Shown: positions 43,517-51,482 of the stretch, piece after piece
How the letters are laid out: each line of letters opens with the position of its first letter
How positions within the stretch are numbered: the stretch's first letter is position 1
Source of the DNA: CBDBUR01 sp965209065
Lineage (GTDB): Bacteria; Pseudomonadota; Alphaproteobacteria; JAPOUT01; G958296285
NCBI GenBank assembly: GCA_965209065.1
Contig: OZ242373.1
Span: 248,001 to 312,000, forward strand
Reading direction: 5' to 3'
Length of the DNA stretch: 64,000 bases
Made by a program: the position numbers and the translations under genes
The notes under the pieces: generated by a model
What the model saw: only the letters and a program-made list of their open reading frames with translations
The model's database searches: none
What the model was told of the DNA's origin: nothing

Positions 43517-44214
43517 AAATTATCTGGCGGGAAAGCACGGGCAGCACCAATGATGATGCCAAAAATATCGCGCGCGCGCTAACGCAACAGGGCGTGCGAG
43601 ATGAGCAATGGACTGGTGCTGAGATTCAAACCGCAGGCAGAGGCAGGGGAGATAGAAAATGGGAAAGCCCAAAGGGTAATCTTTATGCAAGCTGGGTCGG
43701 TCGTCTCCCGCGCCCGATGAAGGAAGTGGCGCAAGCATCTTTTGTTGCCAGCCTGGCGGTTTTTGAGACGACAAAGCGCTTTATGCCTCAAGCCGACCTC
43801 ACCTTCAAGTGGCCAAACGATGTGCTTATAGAGGGCAAGAAATTTTGCGGTATTCTGCTTGAAATAGAAGGGGATTGGCTGATTGTGGGCATTGGCGTGA
43901 ATTTGCGCACCGCACCTAAGGAGGCTCTTTATCCTGCTGCCGCGCTGGGGCTTGACCTGCCGCCGCAAACTTTTTTAGAGAAACTTGCCGAACATTTTGA
44001 TAGACTAAAAGCGCAATGGCAGGAGGAGGGCTTTGAACCTTTGCGGTCGCTTTGGTTGTCTCACGCGCAGGGGCTTGGCGAGGAAATCAAGGTTCGCTTG
44101 CCGACAAAGGAAATAGAAGGAAAATTTGTAGCGCTCAACGCCAGAGGCGCTTTAGAGCTTGCAGCCGCGCAAGGAAAAATAACAATAGAGGCGGGAGACG
44201 TTTTTTTTAACTAA
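43513..44214 (+). CDS. birA: Biotin-[acetyl-CoA-carboxylase] ligase
   Basis: The 233-residue enzyme starts at a GTG overlapping nuoN by 4 bp. It contains QTAGRGRGDRKWESPKGNLY (biotinyl-AMP loop) and FKWPNDVLIEGKKFCGILLE with the catalytic Lys. It lacks the N-terminal DNA-binding domain of E. coli BirA, so it attaches biotin but should not repress bio genes. Its location after nuoN is usual in alphaproteobacteria. Confidence 0.95.
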   Translation: MKIIWRESTGSTNDDAKNIARALTQQGVRDEQWTGAEIQTAGRGRGDRKWESPKGNLYASWVGRLPRPMKEVAQASFVASLAVFETTKRFMPQADLTFKWPNDVLIEGKKFCGILLEIEGDWLIVGIGVNLRTAPKEALYPAAALGLDLPPQTFLEKLAEHFDRLKAQWQEEGFEPLRSLWLSHAQGLGEEIKVRLPTKEIEGKFVALNARGALELAAAQGKITIEAGDVFFN

Positions 44215-44220
44215 AGGAAG

Positions 44221-45921
44221 ATGAAAGAAATTTTTAATAAAAATATAGGAGCCCAATGGGTTTTTGTGCCGCTTGGCGGCGCGGGCGAGATTGGTATGAA
44301 CCTAAACCTCTACGGCTATAGGGACGAGGCCGGCAAGGAGAGCTGGATGATTGCTGATATCGGCGTCACCTTTTCGGGCGGGCGCGTGCCGGGGGTTGAT
44401 GTGATTATGGCGGACAGCTCTTTCATAGAAAAGAGGCGTGAGGATTTGGTTGGCATTGTTCTCACCCACGGGCACGAAGACCACATTGGCGCGATTGCTT
44501 ATTTGTGGGACAGGCTGAAGGCGCCTATTTATGCTACAAAATTTACGATGCACCTCATTAAAGGAAAACTGCGTGAGATGAAGTTAGAAGACAAGGCACC
44601 GCTTCACTTGGTTGAAGTGGGAAAAACTTTGTCGCTCGCGCCTTTTGATATAGAGTTTGTGGGCTTAACCCATTCCATTCCCGAGCCGAACGCGCTTGCG
44701 ATAAGAACACCGCTTGGTTGTGTGCTGCATACGGGCGATTGGAAAATAGATCCTGACCCGATGCTCGGTGATGATATTGCCGAAGACAGACTCAAGCAGA
44801 TAGGCACGGAGGGTGTGCTGGCGGTGGTTGGCGATTCAACGAATATATTTAACGAAGGCTCGTCAGGCTCTGAGCGCGGCGTTTATGAAAATTTTATGGC
44901 TATTTTAAGTGAAGCGCGTGGCGACCGAAACCGAATTTTCATTACTAGCTTTGCCTCCAATGTGGCGCGTATGGTTAGTGTTGCCAAAGCGGCAGAAGCC
45001 AATGGCAGGCGCGTTGCTTTGCTTGGGCGCGCGATGATGCGTATGTCCGATGCTGCCGCGCACAACAATATGCTCGGCGAAATTCAATCCTTTATTCCTA
45101 TTCAAGAAGCGGTAAAGATGCCGCCCGAGCAGGTTGTTATTTTATGCACCGGCTCGCAAGGAGAACCGAACGCGGCGCTCGCGCGTATAGCGACCGGTGA
45201 GCATCCGTTTATTACGCTCAACAAGGGCGATAAGGTTTTGTTTTCCTCGCGCGAAATTCCCGGCAATGAGGTTTTTATCTATGCGCTGCAAAACGCTTTG
45301 GCAAGAATTGGCGCGGAAGTTATCACGACAAGAGAATCGAGCGGCTTACACGTATCGGGTCATCCGTGCCGCGATGAATTGGCGACCATGTATAAATGGC
45401 TTCAGCCCAAAGCGCTTGTGCCGGTTCATGGCGAGTATCGCCATTTGGTGGAGCATCTTGCTTTTGCCGAAAGTATGCAAATTCCCGGCACGCTTGCGCC
45501 CAATGGCAGTGTCGTTCAGCTTGCCCCCGCGCCGCTACAGAAAAAGGGGCGGGTGGAAAGCGGCAGATTTTACGCCGATGGCAAGGTTATCGTTAAAGCA
45601 AGAGAGGAAAATGCCGTTGCCGCGCGACAAGCTCTTGCTGACTCAGGCTTGCTTTCGCTTACAATTGTTTTGGATAAGAAAAACAAGGTGGCAGCCCCCC
45701 TCAAGCTATCGCTTTCGGGCGCACCCAAGCTGGATAATCAAGGGCAGCACTTGGCACGGCTGGCACTTGATGCTATCGAGAAGGAAATAGGCAAGATGGG
45801 TGGCGCTTACTTGAAAAATGACGAGCAGCTATCGGCTAAAGTGCGGCGCGCGGCGCGCAATGCCCTGTGGCATCACTGGGGCAAAAAGCCCGAAACCCAT
45901 ATTCACATTATTAGAGTTTAA
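44221..45921 (+). CDS. rnj: Ribonuclease J
   Basis: The 566-residue protein has the metallo-beta-lactamase motif LTHGHEDHIGA (about 80-90), the beta-CASP part with VVILCTGSQGEPNAALARIA, and SGHPCRDELATMYKWLQP. These are the RNase J features: endonuclease and 5'-3' exonuclease. AGGA precedes the ATG. Alphaproteobacteria commonly use RNase J alongside RNase E. The gene order nuoN-birA-rnj is conserved in the class. Confidence 0.95.
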   Translation: MKEIFNKNIGAQWVFVPLGGAGEIGMNLNLYGYRDEAGKESWMIADIGVTFSGGRVPGVDVIMADSSFIEKRREDLVGIVLTHGHEDHIGAIAYLWDRLKAPIYATKFTMHLIKGKLREMKLEDKAPLHLVEVGKTLSLAPFDIEFVGLTHSIPEPNALAIRTPLGCVLHTGDWKIDPDPMLGDDIAEDRLKQIGTEGVLAVVGDSTNIFNEGSSGSERGVYENFMAILSEARGDRNRIFITSFASNVARMVSVAKAAEANGRRVALLGRAMMRMSDAAAHNNMLGEIQSFIPIQEAVKMPPEQVVILCTGSQGEPNAALARIATGEHPFITLNKGDKVLFSSREIPGNEVFIYALQNALARIGAEVITTRESSGLHVSGHPCRDELATMYKWLQPKALVPVHGEYRHLVEHLAFAESMQIPGTLAPNGSVVQLAPAPLQKKGRVESGRFYADGKVIVKAREENAVAARQALADSGLLSLTIVLDKKNKVAAPLKLSLSGAPKLDNQGQHLARLALDAIEKEIGKMGGAYLKNDEQLSAKVRRAARNALWHHWGKKPETHIHIIRV

Positions 45922-45930
45922 TGCTATAGT
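45902..45930 (+). promoter_or_regulatory. Promoter of mce inside the end of rnj, probably leaderless
   Basis: TTCACA (45902-45907, 5 of 6), 17 bp, TATAGT (45925-45930, 5 of 6), and then six bases to the ATG at 45937. The transcript would begin at or next to the ATG. There is no Shine-Dalgarno sequence. Confidence 0.55.
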
Positions 45931-45936
45931 TTTTCT

Positions 45937-46341
45937 ATGATTGGCAAGCTAAACCATGTTGCTATTGCGGTGCCTAACCTTGAAGAGGCAAGCAAAACAT
46001 ACAAAAACATTTTGGGCGCGAAGGTTTCTGCGCCTGTGCCTTTGCCCGACCACGGGGTCACAACGATTTTTGTCGAACTGCCTAACACTAAGATAGAGCT
46101 ATTGGAAGTTTTGGGGGAAGGCTCGCCGATTGCTAAGTTTTTAGAGCGCAATCAAAACGGCGGCATTCACCATATTTGCTATGAAGTGGAGGATATTATC
46201 GCCGCGCGCGATAAACTTCTATCTCAAGGGGCTAAAATTACCGGCGATGGCGAGCCGAAAATAGGCGCACACGGGAAACCTGTTATTTTTCTTCATCCCA
46301 CTTCTTTTAACGGCACTTTGATTGAGCTCGAGCAGGTCTAG
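45937..46341 (+). CDS. mce: Methylmalonyl-CoA epimerase
   Basis: The 134-residue protein has the vicinal-oxygen-chelate fold residues: LNHVAIAVPNLEEASKTYKN (first metal His), a middle NGGIHHICYEVEDI (second His) and the final LIELEQV (Glu ligand). It interconverts methylmalonyl-CoA epimers in propionyl-CoA use. It is followed directly by the DUF1467 gene, which shares one base. Confidence 0.95.
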   Translation: MIGKLNHVAIAVPNLEEASKTYKNILGAKVSAPVPLPDHGVTTIFVELPNTKIELLEVLGEGSPIAKFLERNQNGGIHHICYEVEDIIAARDKLLSQGAKITGDGEPKIGAHGKPVIFLHPTSFNGTLIELEQV

Positions 46342-46553
46342 TGCCTGACTTTTCTACATTAACGTTAGGTTTTGGCGTTTATATTATTGTGTTTTCTCTC
46401 ACGTTTCTAGTAAGCCTTCCCCTAATAGGGGAGCGTCATAATTCGGGCGAGGACATCACGCCGCTTTTATGGCGCATTGTGCTAATGGCTCTATTGGGGA
46501 GTTTTGTTCTAACGCTTCTTGGCTTTTGGGCTTATAACTTTTTAGCCCCTTAA
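46341..46553 (+). CDS. DUF1467-type small membrane protein
   Basis: The 70-residue protein starts at a GTG that shares a base with the mce stop (TAGTG). It has two membrane segments (about 9-27 and 47-67) flanking a polar SLPLIGERHNSGEDITP-type loop. This is the alphaproteobacterial DUF1467 pattern, normally found after mce. Function is not known. Confidence 0.85.
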   Translation: MPDFSTLTLGFGVYIIVFSLTFLVSLPLIGERHNSGEDITPLLWRIVLMALLGSFVLTLLGFWAYNFLAP

Positions 46554-46590
46554 ACGAAAAAGCCCCCTCTTGAAAAAGAGGAGGCTCTGT
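46553..46590. terminator. Bidirectional intrinsic terminator
   Basis: AGCC(C)CCTCTT at 46561 pairs with AAGAGGAGGCT ending at 46585. On the minus strand it is followed by TTTTTCGTTT, a good U-run after the aldehyde dehydrogenase gene. On the plus strand the tail (CTGTTTGGGTTT) is weaker. Confidence 0.8.
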
Positions 46591-46607
46591 TTGGGTTTAG
46601 TATTCTA

Positions 46608-48116
46608 TTACGACAAGTTAATTATGGTAGCTTTCAGCTGAGAGTATTTATCAAAAGCGTGGAGCGATTTGTCGCGTCCAATGCCTGATTGTTTATACCC
46701 ACCGAAAGGCACGGTAATATCGCCACCGGACGCGCTATTGACAAGCACGGTGCCAGACCGAAGCCCACGCGAAATTTTGAACGCGCGATTAATATCACTC
46801 GTCCAAACGGCGGCTTGCAGACCATAAATGCTATCGTTAGCAATTCTCAACGCATCGGCATCATCTTTGAAAGTCATTGTGGCAAGCACGGGACCAAAAA
46901 TTTCTTCCTGCGCTATTTGCATTTTGTTATCGACCTTATCAAAAATCGTTGGCTCAATGTAGCAACCGCCGGTTTCTTCGTGCGCAGCATTGCCACCGAG
47001 CGCTAAATCCGCGCCTTCCTTCTTGCCGATGGAAATGTAATCTTGGATACGCTCCATCTGGGTTTTATCAACCACCGAACCCATAAAGGTTTTGGGGTCA
47101 AAGGGGTCGCCGGGCTGCATGGTTTTACCAATCGCCTTGACCTTCTCCACAAGCTCATCGTGAATATCCTCTTGGACGAGCAGGCGCGTGGCGGCAACAC
47201 AAACTTGCCCCGAATTAAAGAAAACACCCGCGGCGGCTCCTTGCGCTGCCTTGTCAATGCTGGCGGTATCCTTAAAGACAATGTTCGGCGTTTTACCACC
47301 GCACTCAAGGCTGATGTGCTTCATATTGGACTCGCCCGAATACTGGAGGAAGAACTTACCAACTTCAGTAGAGCCGGTGAAGGTAATCATATCAATATCC
47401 ATGTGGCGACCGAGCGCTTGCCCGGCGGTTTCGCCAAAGCCCGGCAGGACTTGGAACACACCTTCGGGTATGCCCGCTTCGAGCGCGAGTGCGGCAACTT
47501 TAATCGCCGATAGGGGCGATTGCTCGGCAGGCTTGAGGATAACGCTATTGCCCGCAGCGAGCGCCGGCGCGCATTTCCATGCCGCCATCAGTAGCGGGAA
47601 GTTCCAAGGAACGACAGCACCGACAACGCCAATAGGCTCGCGCGTAATCAGGGAGACCACGCCTTTATCCGACGGCGCGATTTCATCATAGATTTTGTCT
47701 GTGGCTTCAGCGAACCAACGGAAAGAGTCGACGACACCGGGTATATCAACGCGCGAAGAGAAGCTGATGGGCTTGCCCATATCCAGCGTCTCGAGCAGCG
47801 CGAGTTCGCCCGCATTCTTTTGAATCAGGTCGGCGAATTTAAGCATAATCGCTTTACGATTTTTGGGGTTCATCAAAGCCCAGCTGCCTTTGTTAAAGAC
47901 CGCCCGCGCTTTTTTGACGGCGGCATCGACATCGCCCTTATCGCACGCGGCGACTTGAGCGATGGTTTGTCCATCTATCGGGCTAACGCAAGCGAAAGTT
48001 TCGCCACTCACGGCGGCAGTGTATTGCTCGCCGATGAAAGCGCGCCCTTCGATTTTAAGTTGCGCGATTTGCTCGCGGTATTGTTGGGCGGGTGATTTTT
48101 CTTCTACTGCAGACAT
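46608..48116 (-). CDS. NAD(P)-dependent aldehyde dehydrogenase
   Basis: The 502-residue enzyme has VVPWNFPLLMAAWKCAPALA, ITFTGSTEVGKFFLQ, the catalytic Glu in SLECGGKTPNIVF and Cys in FFNSGQVCVAATR. EEIFGPVLATM follows. It oxidises an aldehyde to an acid. The sequence resembles PuuC-like or betaine-aldehyde-type enzymes, but the substrate is not clear. A GGAGG site precedes the ATG. It begins 18 bp after rpmG and may share that promoter. Confidence 0.92.
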   Translation of the reverse strand: MSAVEEKSPAQQYREQIAQLKIEGRAFIGEQYTAAVSGETFACVSPIDGQTIAQVAACDKGDVDAAVKKARAVFNKGSWALMNPKNRKAIMLKFADLIQKNAGELALLETLDMGKPISFSSRVDIPGVVDSFRWFAEATDKIYDEIAPSDKGVVSLITREPIGVVGAVVPWNFPLLMAAWKCAPALAAGNSVILKPAEQSPLSAIKVAALALEAGIPEGVFQVLPGFGETAGQALGRHMDIDMITFTGSTEVGKFFLQYSGESNMKHISLECGGKTPNIVFKDTASIDKAAQGAAAGVFFNSGQVCVAATRLLVQEDIHDELVEKVKAIGKTMQPGDPFDPKTFMGSVVDKTQMERIQDYISIGKKEGADLALGGNAAHEETGGCYIEPTIFDKVDNKMQIAQEEIFGPVLATMTFKDDADALRIANDSIYGLQAAVWTSDINRAFKISRGLRSGTVLVNSASGGDITVPFGGYKQSGIGRDKSLHAFDKYSQLKATIINLS

Positions 48117-48134
48117 ATATCCTCCTTTTTTGGA

Positions 48135-48317
48135 TTATTTAATTTTGGTTTCGCGAAAAATGGCGTGCTTTTTAGCAATGGGGTCATATTTTTTCAGCTC
48201 AATTTTGACGATTTCCTTACCGGGTCTGGGGCGGGTGTTTTTACGCGTAACGTAAAAATAGCCCGTGCCCGCCGAGCTTTCTAGTTTCACCTTAATGCTA
48301 ACGCCTTTTTTTGCCAT
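48135..48317 (-). CDS. rpmG: 50S ribosomal protein L33
   Basis: The 60-residue protein begins MAKKGVSIKVKLESSAGTGY and ends KKYDPIAKKHAIFRETKIK, typical of proteobacterial L33 of the zinc-free type. The middle (RPRPGKEIVKIELKK) is a few residues longer than usual. Its -10 box TATAAT is five bases before the ATG, so translation should be leaderless. Confidence 0.96.
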   Translation of the reverse strand: MAKKGVSIKVKLESSAGTGYFYVTRKNTRPRPGKEIVKIELKKYDPIAKKHAIFRETKIK

Positions 48318-48322
48318 AGGCT

Positions 48323-48352
48323 ATTATATGGCTTGAATCGCGATGCTGTCAA
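48323..48352 (-). promoter_or_regulatory. rpmG promoter, leaderless
   Basis: TTGACA (48347-48352) and TATAAT (48323-48328) both match consensus on the minus strand, with an 18-bp spacer. Only AGCCT separates the -10 from the ATG, so there is no room for a ribosome-binding site. Confidence 0.7.
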
Positions 48353-48398
48353 GCAGGGGTAGGGGCGGGGGTAAATAGCTGAAAATAATAAAAAAGAA

Positions 48399-51300
48399 TT
48401 AGGGCAGGGGAAAGGTCAGCAGGCTATCAACCTCTGCCATAATGCGCCGCGTTTCGCGGATAGCGATGACAATTTTCTGGTAAGTATCAAAGTCATCACT
48501 TTGCAGTTTTTCGCCTTTGCGGCTTTTGAGCCATTTGTCTAGCACTTGATAGCCACCGATTTGGAAGATGTAGTCTTCTTGTGCCACATTGCCGAAATAT
48601 TGCGTTTGGTTTAGATAAACGCGCCCTTTCTTGTAAGTAATTTTAGTGACCTCATCGCTACCACTTTCAGGATAGGAGATAGTATTGTCATTGCTGTGCT
48701 TGAGGAGGTGGTAATCAATGAGCTGTGCGCCTAATTTGCTAAGCGCAAAGAATAGTTTTTTATTGCTCGTTAAGGGTAGGCGCGGAAAATCATATTTCAA
48801 GAAGCTGACATAGCGTTTGCGGTAAGTTGGGCTATGAAAAATTGCATAAGCATAGTTGAGAATATCCCTAGGGCTAAAAGTGCTTTTGCCATCACTTTCG
48901 CCTTCAGCAATGAATTGGAGTTTTAGTTTTGCCTCAAATGCCTCTACAAATTTTATATCAAGGTTTGGCAAAAGCTTCCCCTTTACTTTCCAGTGAGAAT
49001 AGAGAGTTTTGTTTTTGTCTTGTAAATAGAGTGGGTAAAAATAACTTATACTTTTACTGTTTGATATAATATGACCTTCGCTAATGATGTTTGTTATAAA
49101 CACAGGGCTATATGCCTCCCCTATTATTTGCCTAGTAGTTATAATGCCTAAATTGTTGTCATCCAACATATGTTTCATAACTTTTTTTCTTGTGCGGTGT
49201 ATTATATTATCATTATAAAGTAAAAAGCGAATATCAAAAGGACGATAGAGGCATTGTTTGATTTCCTTTTGCCAGTTAGTTTGTTGCAACTCGTTTCGTG
49301 CGCTTCCTATACTCCGACCTGATATTATATTGGTTTGCGCTTTTGGAAAAAATTTAGCACGAATTTCATCATCACTAATGCTTGGGTCAAGAAAAATTTT
49401 TATTTTCTCTGACAATTTTTTCTTATTCATTGCGAAAACTAAATCATCGCTAGAAGTAATAATACCACTCACTCCTTTGTTGAATAAATCTTTTACAAAC
49501 CAAGAATCGGTTTCATATTCTTTTTTGTATTTTGCATCAATTTTTTTCATTTCTAAGCGCGGTAGTTCAGGTTTTATTTCTTCCCATGCACCATCGCCTA
49601 AACTAGCTTTTGCCAGCTCTTCATATTTTTGATTCCTTTTGCCCCACATATCGCGGTAAAAAACTTTGGCAGCGCCTTTGGGATTATTTTTTTGGCGGCG
49701 AATAAGGAAAAATATCGCAACCCCTTGTTGAATATCAAAAACATTTTCATCTTTTTCGCCTTCAGGTGTTTTTTCCTTTTGCTTACTATTACCGTGTAAA
49801 TTACAAATATAAATTTCGTCAAAATCTTGTAATAGAGAATTGCGCATTCCTCTAAAAGTTAGGTTATCTACCCATGCATGATTGGCAATAAAACCAACCA
49901 CACCATAACCAGTTTTAAGCACACGCTCTTGAGCGAAGCGAGTAAATTTTACATAGTCGTCATTAAGCCATTTTGGATTTTTTTCTTTCAATTTTGAGCC
50001 GTCGGGCTCTTTTTTATATTCTTCCGCTGTGATGTCACTTTTTTCATTTGCTGAGTGCCCTGAATAAGGTGGGTTGCCTAAAACGACCATTACTGGTTTT
50101 TTATCTTTAACATCTTGCGCTAACGCATTTTCTTTAGCAAGACCGATAGGGTCATAAGCTATTTGCGTTTGTGCTTTAACTTTTTCCAGAGCATTGGTTA
50201 AAAATACATTGACGCGCTCTTGTTTCTCAAATGTATACCCTGTTTCTTGTAGATATTTTGCGATTTTCAAGTGTGCAACCGTGTAAGGTGCCATCATTAA
50301 CTCAAAGCCAAAAAATCGTTCTAGCAAATTATTATTCACATAGTTTTGCCATCTGCCTTTTTGCTGATTTTGGGTAAAAGTATCGTGAATCGTTTTAATC
50401 GCCGAGCGCATAAAAGTGCCTGTGCCGCAGGCGGGGTCTAGGATAATCGTGTCTTCATCAGCCAAGCCGAGCCTTTTGTCAAAATGTGTTTTTAGTAAGT
50501 CATCAACGCCGCGCACAATGAACTCAACAACTGGCTCAGGAGTATAAAAAACCCCGCGCTGCTCTTTTAGTTTTGGGTCGTATTTTGCCAAAAAGGTTTC
50601 ATAAAAGTGAAAGATGGGATCTTCAAACCCGAGCTTTTTACTTTGCGCTGCCATAACTTCGGTCATATCAGAGTTGCCGAGTAGGGAGCAAATATCATCT
50701 AGCAAAACTCCTAATTCGTTAGGTAAATCAGGACCCGTGATGAAGTGAAAAAGGTGTTGTAAAAATGGGTTGCTAGGAGGAATATGTTCATTGGCGTTAT
50801 GGCGGGTAAAGCTTTTGTTTATTCCCTGATTATCAAAACAGCGCGCCGTGAAAAGACCATAAGAAAGCGTTTGCGAGAACATATCAGAAAAATCCTCTTT
50901 CTGTATATTTGGCAATAGATATTTTCTAATATTTTCTCTTTGTTGCCCCAACTCTGCATTATCGTAATTTTTTAGCACAATATCTTTCATCCATCTCGTG
51001 CGCTCTGATAGATAGGTCGCCATATCATCGGGTGTGCCTGCGCCAATCGCAGGCTCTTTTAAGAAATTGCTAATCAGGTTTTCCCATTCTGCCTGCTTTT
51101 TTTGCGTGCCTACAATTTTTCTATTCTTAATTTCACCAATAGCGGCACGCCCCATTTCTTTGCCTTCCTTAAGCCAAATAAAATCTACATAATCGGTAAG
51201 CAATAAATTGGGAAGAGCCGTCAAATAGCGCTTTAATTGTTCTGTTTTCAAAGCTTTGTTTAAATCAGCATTAATTTTTTTTGTTTCAATAAAGCCAATA

Positions 51301-51482
51301 GTGTGTTTTGAACTATTTTTTATAAGTAAATCAGGCATATTGCCATTTTTTCTGCCTGGTTCATTTATTGCTTCCGCAGATTCTTCTAACAAATCAACAA
51401 GGGCAGGGCGATGCGTATGCTCTGTGCCGTCATCATAATGTTGGTTTAGCTTTTTAATATAAGTTGTTAAATTATGGTTCAT
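48399..51482 (-). CDS. Type IIG (type ISP-like) restriction-modification enzyme, single polypeptide
   Basis: The 1027-residue protein has an N-terminal nuclease-like motif: MPDLLIKNSSKHTIGFIETK (about 49-68), the Asp and Glu-x-Lys of a PD-(D/E)XK site. The gamma-type N6-adenine methylase core has ILDPACGTGTFMRSAIKT (motif I, about 345) and VVLGNPPYSGH (motif IV, about 460). The C-terminal 300 residues, ending YIFQIGGYQVLDKWLKSRKG and IRETRRIMAEVDSLL, are the specificity region typical of the type ISP group. I see no helicase motifs, so cleavage may be without translocation. The start codon overlaps the topA stop (ATGA). The coding region is richer in A+T than topA. It sits where many alphaproteobacteria have rnr. 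Confidence 0.9.
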   Translation of the reverse strand: MNHNLTTYIKKLNQHYDDGTEHTHRPALVDLLEESAEAINEPGRKNGNMPDLLIKNSSKHTIGFIETKKINADLNKALKTEQLKRYLTALPNLLLTDYVDFIWLKEGKEMGRAAIGEIKNRKIVGTQKKQAEWENLISNFLKEPAIGAGTPDDMATYLSERTRWMKDIVLKNYDNAELGQQRENIRKYLLPNIQKEDFSDMFSQTLSYGLFTARCFDNQGINKSFTRHNANEHIPPSNPFLQHLFHFITGPDLPNELGVLLDDICSLLGNSDMTEVMAAQSKKLGFEDPIFHFYETFLAKYDPKLKEQRGVFYTPEPVVEFIVRGVDDLLKTHFDKRLGLADEDTIILDPACGTGTFMRSAIKTIHDTFTQNQQKGRWQNYVNNNLLERFFGFELMMAPYTVAHLKIAKYLQETGYTFEKQERVNVFLTNALEKVKAQTQIAYDPIGLAKENALAQDVKDKKPVMVVLGNPPYSGHSANEKSDITAEEYKKEPDGSKLKEKNPKWLNDDYVKFTRFAQERVLKTGYGVVGFIANHAWVDNLTFRGMRNSLLQDFDEIYICNLHGNSKQKEKTPEGEKDENVFDIQQGVAIFFLIRRQKNNPKGAAKVFYRDMWGKRNQKYEELAKASLGDGAWEEIKPELPRLEMKKIDAKYKKEYETDSWFVKDLFNKGVSGIITSSDDLVFAMNKKKLSEKIKIFLDPSISDDEIRAKFFPKAQTNIISGRSIGSARNELQQTNWQKEIKQCLYRPFDIRFLLYNDNIIHRTRKKVMKHMLDDNNLGIITTRQIIGEAYSPVFITNIISEGHIISNSKSISYFYPLYLQDKNKTLYSHWKVKGKLLPNLDIKFVEAFEAKLKLQFIAEGESDGKSTFSPRDILNYAYAIFHSPTYRKRYVSFLKYDFPRLPLTSNKKLFFALSKLGAQLIDYHLLKHSNDNTISYPESGSDEVTKITYKKGRVYLNQTQYFGNVAQEDYIFQIGGYQVLDKWLKSRKGEKLQSDDFDTYQKIVIAIRETRRIMAEVDSLLTFPLP

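Noticed and set aside
48399..51482. BREX PglX methylase or type I HsdM
   Set aside because: No pglZ, brx or hsdS/hsdR genes are nearby, and the protein has its own N-terminal nuclease-like motif and C-terminal specificity region.
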